Source of the DNA: an uncultured Collinsella sp. | Lineage (GTDB): Bacteria; Actinomycetota; Coriobacteriia; Coriobacteriales; Coriobacteriaceae | NCBI GenBank assembly: GCA_902494765.1 | Contig: CABUUK010000048.1 | Span: 1-18,884 of the forward strand | Length of the DNA stretch: 18,884 bases | Direction: 5' to 3' | In this document: one piece after another, positions 13,837-18,884 of the stretch | Layout of the letters: each line of letters begins with the position of its first letter | Position numbering within the stretch: the stretch's first letter is position 1 | Translations under genes and position numbers: made by a program | The notes under the pieces: model-generated | The model's database searches: none | The model's input: only the letters and a program-made list of their open reading frames with translations | Told to the model about the DNA's origin: nothing

Positions 13837-16638
13837 TTACAGCGCGTCAGCGCAGCGCTTGCAGATATGCGCGTGGCCGTTGTACTCGCCGACGGTGGTG
13901 CGATAGTTCCAGCAACGGTCGCAGCACTCGCCCTCGGCTGCCTCGATGGCAACGGAGAGTTCCTCGCCCTGGGTCAGCTCAACATCGGAAACGATGTAGA
14001 ACTCGGCCAGGTCGACGGCCTTATCACCGGTCAGCAGCGCGTACATCTCGGCGGGAACGACCGCCTTGACGCGGACCTGCTGGCTCTTGGTGAAGGTACC
14101 GGCGGAGCGGGCATCCTCAAGGGCCTTGGTCACGGCGCTACGGAGCTCGAGTGAAGCCTCGAGCACGCCCTCAAACTCATTGGCCTCGTCGAACGTGATG
14201 GGCGACTTGTACCAATCGAGCAGCGCGGCGTACTTCTGGTGATCGACGCAGCCGGCGGGCGCATAGGCCATGGCCTCGTCGACCGTGTAGGACAGGATCG
14301 GCTGAAGGTCGCGCATGAGCATCGAGAAGAGCTCGGCCAGCACGGTCTGGGCGCTGCGGCGCTCGAGCGAGCCGGGCTTCTCACAGTACAGACGGTCCTT
14401 CAGGGCGTCGAGATACACGTTGGAGAGCTCGGTAACCACGAAGTCGTATAGCGCACGGTAGGCGCGCGGGAACTCGTAGCTGGCGTAGGCATCGTCGACC
14501 TCGGCCTGAACCTGGGTCAGACGGGCAACCATGAGCTTGTCGAGCGGCAGCAGGTCGGCGAAGGCGACGCCGTCGGTCTCGGGCTCAAACTGACCCTCGA
14601 GCTCGGAGAGCAAGAAGCGCAGCGTGTTGCGGAAACGACGGTAGGCATCGGACGTACGAGCAAGGATCTCGTGGTCGATGGAAACATCGGAGCTGGTGTC
14701 GACGGAGGCAACCCACAGGCGGATGATGTCGGCGCCCATCTCGTCACAGACCTTATTGGGGTCGATGACATTACCGAGCGACTTGGACATCTTGCGGCCC
14801 TGGCCGTCGAGCGTGAAGCCCTGCGAGACGACCGCCTTATACGGAGCGTGGCCGTTGGAGCCCACCGAGGTGAGCAGCGAGCTCTGGAACCAACCGCGGT
14901 GCTGGTCGGAGCCCTCGAGGTACACATCCGCCGGATACTCCAGCTCGGGACGGTACTCGCAGACGGCCTTCCAAGAGACGCCGGAATCCCACCACACGTC
15001 GAGGATGTCCTTATCGGCCTTGAGGTGATGGCCGCCGCACTTGGGGCAGACGCAGGCATCGCCCAGGTAGCTCTCGGGAGCGTCGGTGAACCAGGCGTCA
15101 GAGCCCTTCTCGTGGAAGAGCTTGATGACGGCGTCGAGCGTAGCGTCGTTCATGACCTTCTCGCCGCAGTCGGCGCAGGTGTAGCTGGGGATAGGCACGC
15201 CCCAGTTGCGCTGGCGGCTGATGCACCAGTCGGGACGCTGCTCGACCATGGCGCCGATGCGGTTGGCGGCATGGGCCGGATACCACTTGACGTTCTCGCG
15301 GACCTCCTTGCCAGCCTGCTCGCGCAGACCCGTCTTGTCCATCGAGACGAACCACTGGTCGGTAGCACGGAAGAGCACCGGGTGCTTGCAGCGCCAGCAG
15401 TGCGGATAGCTGTGCGTGATCTTCTTCTCGAGAACCAGGGTGCCGCGCTCGCGCAGGAACTCAATGATGTGCGGATTGGCCTCATCGGTATCCATGCCGC
15501 TGAAGGGGCCACCGGTGCCAAATTCCTCGCCGGTGTAGAACTTGCCGTCGTCATCGACCGGCATGCAGATGTCGGTGATGCCCTCCTTGAGGCAGGCGAA
15601 GTAGTCGTCGACGCCGTGGCCGGGCGAGTTGTGGACGATACCGGTACCGTCATCGACACCGACGTAATCGGCCAGCAGCGCCACGCCCTCAACACCGTCA
15701 AAGATCGGCTGCTTGTAGTGGATGTGGTGGAAGGTCTCGGCGGGAACCACGTAGGGCTTGCCGTCGACCATTACCGGGGTGTACTCCCAGCCAAACTCCT
15801 CGCAGCACTTGGGAGCCAGGTCCTCAAGCATGACCTCGGCGCGGCCGTCGTGCTCAACGGCGACGTAGGCGGCACCGGGCTTGAGAGAAACTGCCTGGTC
15901 GGAGGGGATGGTCCACGGCGTGGTCGTCCAGATGATAAAGTCAACCGGGCCGTCGAAGTTCTCGAGGCCGGCGGGCTTGGAGGTCATCTCAAAGCGCACG
16001 AAGATGGACGGGCTCGTCTCGTCGGAGTACTCAATCTCGGCCTCGGCCAGCGCGGTGTGGCAGTGCTTGCACCAGTGAACCGGCTTGTGGCCGCGATAAA
16101 TCATGCCCTTATCGAACATGGCCTTGAAGACCTCGATATCGGCGGCGTCATGCTGGTGATAGAGCGTCAGATAGGGGTTGTCCCAATCGCCGAGCACGCC
16201 CAGGCGACGGAAGCCGGCCTTCTGCAGCTCGATGTTCTCGACAGCGAACTTGTTGCAAAGCTCGCGGATCTTGGCCGTGGAGGTCTGGTTGAACTTCTCG
16301 GTGCCGAGCTTCTCCTCGACCTTATGCTCGATCGGCTGGCCATGGCAGTCCCAACCGGGGACATAGGGAACCTCATAGCCCTGCATCATCCAGTAACGGT
16401 TGATCATGTCCTTGGAGATCTTGTTCATGGCGTGGCCGATGTGGATCGGGCCGTTGGCGTACGGAGGGCCGTCGTGCAGCACGAACTTCTTGTGACCCTC
16501 GTTCTTCTTCAGAACCTGCTCGTAGACCTTGTTGTCCTGCCAGTCCTTGAGTCGCTTGGGCTCGGACTTGGAAAGACCGGCACGCATGGGAAAACCGGTC
16601 TTGGGCAGATTCATCGTCTGCTTGTACTCGTTTGCCAC
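13837..16638 (-). CDS. ileS: Isoleucyl-tRNA synthetase (IleRS)
   Basis: 933 residues, class Ia synthetase charging tRNA-Ile in the cytoplasm; the length fits the bacterial type with a C-terminal zinc finger. The HIGH motif (HIGH at 66-69 in NGPIHIGHAMNK) and KMSKS (616-620, in GRKMSKSLGN) are intact. The CP1 editing domain lies between them, including WTTTPWTIPSDQAVSL and the GTGIVHNSPGHGVDDY block. An internal CPKCGG and the C-terminal CCDRCWNY ... CKRC provide zinc-binding cysteines. The start is GTG at 16638 (MANEYKQTMNLPKT), with AGGGG 4 nt upstream. The upstream leader is an isoleucine T-box, so expression should respond to uncharged tRNA-Ile. It is a single-gene unit ending in the hairpin-rich intergenic region. 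Confidence 0.97.
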   Translation of the reverse strand: MANEYKQTMNLPKTGFPMRAGLSKSEPKRLKDWQDNKVYEQVLKKNEGHKKFVLHDGPPYANGPIHIGHAMNKISKDMINRYWMMQGYEVPYVPGWDCHGQPIEHKVEEKLGTEKFNQTSTAKIRELCNKFAVENIELQKAGFRRLGVLGDWDNPYLTLYHQHDAADIEVFKAMFDKGMIYRGHKPVHWCKHCHTALAEAEIEYSDETSPSIFVRFEMTSKPAGLENFDGPVDFIIWTTTPWTIPSDQAVSLKPGAAYVAVEHDGRAEVMLEDLAPKCCEEFGWEYTPVMVDGKPYVVPAETFHHIHYKQPIFDGVEGVALLADYVGVDDGTGIVHNSPGHGVDDYFACLKEGITDICMPVDDDGKFYTGEEFGTGGPFSGMDTDEANPHIIEFLRERGTLVLEKKITHSYPHCWRCKHPVLFRATDQWFVSMDKTGLREQAGKEVRENVKWYPAHAANRIGAMVEQRPDWCISRQRNWGVPIPSYTCADCGEKVMNDATLDAVIKLFHEKGSDAWFTDAPESYLGDACVCPKCGGHHLKADKDILDVWWDSGVSWKAVCEYRPELEYPADVYLEGSDQHRGWFQSSLLTSVGSNGHAPYKAVVSQGFTLDGQGRKMSKSLGNVIDPNKVCDEMGADIIRLWVASVDTSSDVSIDHEILARTSDAYRRFRNTLRFLLSELEGQFEPETDGVAFADLLPLDKLMVARLTQVQAEVDDAYASYEFPRAYRALYDFVVTELSNVYLDALKDRLYCEKPGSLERRSAQTVLAELFSMLMRDLQPILSYTVDEAMAYAPAGCVDHQKYAALLDWYKSPITFDEANEFEGVLEASLELRSAVTKALEDARSAGTFTKSQQVRVKAVVPAEMYALLTGDKAVDLAEFYIVSDVELTQGEELSVAIEAAEGECCDRCWNYRTTVGEYNGHAHICKRCADAL

Positions 16639-16689
16639 GGTACCCCTTTCATGTCATGGGCGCACACGCCCGTTGGGCACCAAAATAGC

Positions 16690-16985
16690 GCCCGTCCCTA
16701 CAAGCTGGGACAAAGCGCCACAAAACGAGCTGTACGCCCGCAAAAGCTCTTCGTTTAACCACCCAGCTTAGATGCCCTCGCCCGCGTATTCGCGCGCTCG
16801 CATCCGTTACTCGGCTGGCCTGTATCGACGGCCATCTCGGCGATGTCTACTAAGACGAACCTGCGCGGCACGTCCGTTGGGACCGCAGCTCCGGGGTGAT
16901 TTTCATCGGTCGCATGCACGGGTTCTCAGCGCTTCCCGCTCTCTGTAGCATGCGGACGGCCGACTACTCGTCCCCATCAACGCTT
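16690..16985 (-). promoter_or_regulatory. Isoleucine T-box riboswitch (ileS leader)
   Basis: On the minus strand the ~300-nt leader has T-box landmarks in order. The Stem I base GGGG (16975-16972) carries the GACGAGTA motif and pairs with CCCC (16896-16893). AGAGAGCGGG and CTGAGAACCCG form the distal Stem I part. The specifier AUC sits at 16900-16898 in GAAAATCACC. A GATGC/GCATC hairpin (16804-16771) looks like Stem III. The T-box sequence TGGGTGGTTAAACGAAG (around 16766-16750) has UGGU at 16761-16758 to pair with the tRNA acceptor ACCA. AAGCT/AGCTT (16769-16765 and 16748-16744) close the antiterminator/antisequestrator. The CCCAGCTT inside 16694-16711 can compete for AAGCTGGG. Uncharged tRNA-Ile binding should raise ileS expression. 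Confidence 0.9.
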
Positions 16986-16994
16986 ATACGGTGT

Positions 16995-17023
16995 ATGCTA
17001 GCACGTTCCGCGTCGGCGAAAAA
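16995..17023 (-). promoter_or_regulatory. Candidate ileS promoter (extended -10)
   Basis: On the minus strand TGCTAGCAT gives an extended -10 (TAGCAT, 17000-16995). A weak TTTTTC -35 lies 17 nt upstream (17023-17018). The predicted start point falls just before the T-box Stem I, which supports it. Confidence 0.4.
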
Positions 17024-17124
17024 CCCTCAACACTGGTTTTATACGTTCGAAATTTCTCGCGGCCGTGGACCTTCTCTAGGAGCAAAATACCTGAAAGCAC
17101 TTTATCGAACGAAAGAAGGCTGCT

Positions 17125-18207
17125 ATGCGCACAATTGGAATGAGCGACTACACCGTTGGCGAGGATTGCTTTACCAAGCTGCCAACTGCACTGGCGGAGT
17201 ACGGCGCGAAGAAAGTCGCCATCATTGGCGGCAAGCGAGCCCTGGCTGCGGCGCTGCCGGGAATCGAGGCGGCACTTGAAGGTACCGATGTCGAGGTCCT
17301 GGAGACGCGCGTCTACGGTACCAACAGTACGCGTGCCAATATCGCCAAGGTCGTAAACTCCCCCGCCTGCCAGGAAGCCGACGTGCTCATTGCTTGCGGC
17401 GGCGGCAAGGCGCTCGATACCGTCAAGACGGCGGCCATCGAGCTCAAGAAGATCGTCTTTACCGTGCCGACGATCTGCTCCAACTGCTCCGCCGCGACCG
17501 CCATTGCCGTTGTCTACAACGACGACGGCTCGCTCGAGGGCTATTCGTACCCCAACCGCCCCGCGCACATCTTCATCAACCCCAAGATCATCGCCGAGGC
17601 GCCAGCAGAGTACTTCTGGGCCGGTGTAGGCGATGCCCTGTCCAAGCAGCCCGAGGTCGAGTACGCCACGAGCGCCGGTAATTTGGAGCACACCGCCGGT
17701 CTTGGCCTGGCACTCGCCCACACCTGCTCCGAGCCGCTGTTTACCTATGGTGTGCAGGGTCTTGAGGATGTGCGCCAGAATCTGTCGAGCGAGGCCGTCA
17801 AGCAGATCGCGCTCGACATCGTTGTCAACACGGGCTATGTCTCGAACCTGACCAACCAGAACGATTATTACTACAACTCGAGCGTGGCGCACGCGTTCTA
17901 CAACGCCACCTGCAGCATTCCGCGTGAGGGCACCTACCTGCATGGCGAGGTCGTGAGCCTGGGCGTGCTGGTACTGTTTGCCTATACGGGCGATACCGAG
18001 AACCTTGAGCGCTACGCCGCCTTTAACAAGCAGATGGGGCTGCCCGTAACGCTTGAGCAGGTTGGCCTTACCGAGGCAGATATCCCGGCCCTGTGCGAAT
18101 ACGCGCACGCCACCAACGAGTGGAAGCAGGGAAACCCCGAGCCCTTCACCGACGAAAAGTTCGCCGCCGCCATCAAGGCCGCCGACGCTTACGGCCACAC
18201 GCTCTAG
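17125..18207 (+). CDS. Iron-containing alcohol dehydrogenase, glycerol dehydrogenase-like
   Basis: 360 residues, full length for the GldA-like branch of the iron-containing alcohol dehydrogenases. An N-terminal Rossmann-like domain has VAIIGGKRAL at 31-40 and the NAD-binding CGGGKALDTVK at 91-101. VPTICSNCSAATAIAVVY at 114-131 follows. The C-terminal helical domain supplies the metal ligands: D170 in GVGDALSK, H256 in VAHAFYN and H273 in YLHGEVVSLG. GldA oxidises glycerol to dihydroxyacetone with NAD+; relatives act on other diols or hydroxyketones, so the substrate is not certain. The ATG at 17125 has AGAAGG 7 nt upstream. It diverges from ileS, with 486 nt between them that mostly hold the ileS T-box. 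A repeat-type terminator follows within 10 nt of the stop, so it is monocistronic. Confidence 0.85.
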   Translation: MRTIGMSDYTVGEDCFTKLPTALAEYGAKKVAIIGGKRALAAALPGIEAALEGTDVEVLETRVYGTNSTRANIAKVVNSPACQEADVLIACGGGKALDTVKTAAIELKKIVFTVPTICSNCSAATAIAVVYNDDGSLEGYSYPNRPAHIFINPKIIAEAPAEYFWAGVGDALSKQPEVEYATSAGNLEHTAGLGLALAHTCSEPLFTYGVQGLEDVRQNLSSEAVKQIALDIVVNTGYVSNLTNQNDYYYNSSVAHAFYNATCSIPREGTYLHGEVVSLGVLVLFAYTGDTENLERYAAFNKQMGLPVTLEQVGLTEADIPALCEYAHATNEWKQGNPEPFTDEKFAAAIKAADAYGHTL

Positions 18208-18214
18208 GACTGGC

Positions 18215-18259
18215 CCAAAACCACCACAAAGGGGACAGGCACCTTTCTGGTGGTTTTTT
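18215..18259 (+). terminator. Repeat-type intrinsic terminator, copy 2, after the glycerol dehydrogenase-like gene
   Basis: AAAACCACCA (18217-18226) pairs with TGGTGGTTTT (18248-18257). After a C/C mismatch, AAAGG pairs with CCTTT around the loop GGACAGGCA. Six Ts end the element (18254-18259). It shares 42 of 44 positions with the copy at 10422-10465, in the same orientation relative to the gene it follows. Confidence 0.88.
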
Positions 18260-18287
18260 ATTGATCCAGCATTCAGTTCGTACTCTA

Positions 18288-18327
18288 ACCCGATTCTTTT
18301 ACGAGAAAGGGTTCGGGTACGTTTTTT
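18288..18327 (+). terminator. Weak terminator-like hairpin
   Basis: ACCCGA (18288-18293) and TCGGGT (18313-18318) can pair, followed by ACG and six Ts. The interior pairs poorly (TTCT/AGAA with a bulge), and AACCC/GGGTT is an alternative pairing. Uncertain. Confidence 0.35.
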
Positions 18328-18382
18328 GTTTATCGGAAATTCTGCGGAAGGACTATTCGGAACGGTAAACAGGAACGAACAG

Positions 18383-18427
18383 AGGCAGGATATCATCGTG
18401 GTGATGATGGTATCCTGCCTTTTATTT
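18383..18427 (+). terminator. Strong intrinsic terminator in the gene-free stretch
   Basis: AGGCAGGATA (18383-18392) and TATCCTGCCT (18411-18420) form a perfect 10-bp stem with extra CATC/GATG pairing inside, followed by TTTATTTT. The glycerol dehydrogenase-like gene already has its own terminator 160 nt earlier, so this one may end an unseen small transcript or be a relic of a lost gene. Confidence 0.75.
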
Positions 18428-18491
18428 TGCGAAACCAAGGTCGCTTTATGCGAACTTGATCGCCACTTATATGGCGCATTGATGGCAATGG

Positions 18492-18621
18492 CTGCGTACG
18501 TGCGTACCGGGAGCCTGTACACCTCTGGCAAGGCGTAACACACTAGTCTTTGTTCCAATGTCCGTGTGCTAAGGGGGCAGGGCCCTAAGAATTCCTGTGG
18601 AGTGTGTACGCACGTACGTAG
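18492..18621. repeat. Inverted repeat, 16-bp arms, 98-nt interior
   Basis: CGTACGTGCGTAC (18495-18507) and GTACGCACGTACG (18606-18618) are perfect inverted copies. After one G/T position, two more base pairs extend the arms to 18492 and 18621. The interior has no convincing open frame; it contains a GGGCCC palindrome. No target-site duplication is obvious. It could be the ends of a small non-autonomous element or a long-range RNA/DNA stem. The rest of 18260-18724 holds only the terminators listed and an AT-rich leader. Confidence 0.55.
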
Positions 18622-18724
18622 GAAAACAGCAAATTACGCTATATCAGGGCGTTCTTTCATTGGAGAGTATGGTATACACGGCTTAGTTCAACAAATAAGA
18701 ATTTATATATAAAGGAGAATATTG

Positions 18725-18884
18725 ATGAAACTGTTTTTATGTTCGCACTTTTCAAGTGTAGGAAGCCTGATAAAGGAAGAAATTGAAAATAAAAAAGTCG
18801 CATTTATTCCAACAGCTTCGCTGCGTGAAGGCTACACCGGTTATGTCGGCTCGGCTCGAAAATTATTCAAAAAGTTGGGAGCAA
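18725..18884 (+). CDS. Peptidase S51 / type 1 glutamine amidotransferase-like protein, N-terminal part
   Basis: 53 residues are visible before the window ends. The start ATG at 18725 has AAGGAG 7 nt upstream. MKLFLCSHFSSVGSLI, KKVAFIPTAS (about 23-32) and GYTGYVGSARKLFKKLG match the N-terminal Rossmann-like strand pattern of PepE/S51-type proteins common in Firmicutes; the catalytic Ser nucleophile would lie further on. The coding sequence and its leader are AT-rich (many AAA, ATT and GAA codons), unlike the GC-rich genes to the left. This suggests acquisition from a low-GC donor. Function is unassigned: family members include Asp-dipeptidases and uncharacterised stress proteins. Confidence 0.7.
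   Translation, partial: MKLFLCSHFSSVGSLIKEEIENKKVAFIPTASLREGYTGYVGSARKLFKKLGA

Noticed and set aside
14671..16758. Long plus-strand open frame opposite ileS (695 codons)
   Set aside because: Shadow of a complete IleRS; no domain or ribosome site, and it runs into the T-box region.
16984..18558. Minus-strand open frame opposite the glycerol dehydrogenase-like gene (524 codons)
   Set aside because: The sense frame is a well-defined dehydrogenase with all metal ligands; the antisense product has no recognisable features and would cross two terminators.
1..18884. CRISPR array, tRNA, rRNA or complete insertion sequence
   Set aside because: I saw no regularly spaced direct repeats, no tRNA cloverleaf and no transposase frame. 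The inverted repeats listed have no associated transposase.

Overview
The window reads as core chromosome of a high-GC, Gram-positive actinobacterium of the class Coriobacteriia. The protein sequences look most like Collinsella, but that is an inference from family resemblance and gene order, not a database match. Nearly all genes lie on the minus strand. The exceptions are a small AT-rich membrane-protein gene (3773-4012) and the right-hand end (17125 onward).

Layout, left to right. (1) 1-3578: alaS, ruvX and the start of a probable mltG form a tight minus-strand group. A promoter and a strong leftward terminator lie just upstream of alaS. (2) 3773-4012: an unrecognised two-helix membrane protein on the plus strand. 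(3) 4019-7178: a minus-strand operon of DUF948 coiled-coil protein, RsbW-like anti-sigma factor, SigB/SigF-type sigma factor and AI-2E family permease. Neighbouring genes overlap or nearly touch. (4) 7279-11767: rarA, dgt, a minimal A24 prepilin peptidase and a BcsA/HAS-like processive glycosyltransferase, covering fork repair, nucleotide pools and cell-surface functions. (5) 11850-13462: lspA and rluD, coupled through a TAATG overlap. (6) 13463-13836: a gene-free stretch packed with hairpins, including a ~98-nt imperfect palindrome. (7) 13837-16985: ileS behind an isoleucine T-box leader with AUC specifier and UGGU acceptor-binding bulge. (8) 17125-18207: an iron-containing glycerol-dehydrogenase-like enzyme, divergent from ileS. 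(9) 18208-18884: an AT-richer stretch with terminators and a 16-bp-arm inverted repeat, then the start of a low-GC peptidase S51-like gene that looks acquired.

The genes are mostly housekeeping: aminoacylation of Ala and Ile, rRNA modification, lipoprotein maturation, replication-fork maintenance and dNTP control. One stress-type sigma module and one surface-polysaccharide enzyme are interleaved. The most interesting material is non-coding. There are two copies of a 44-nt repeat differing at two positions, each acting as an intrinsic terminator right after a gene. There is also the hairpin cluster between lspA and ileS, and the inverted repeat at the boundary of the AT-rich end. In the coding part, the anti-sigma factor appears to lack the ATP-binding motifs of its family, and its operon has no anti-anti-sigma gene. 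I did not find a clear-cut new defence or mobile system.
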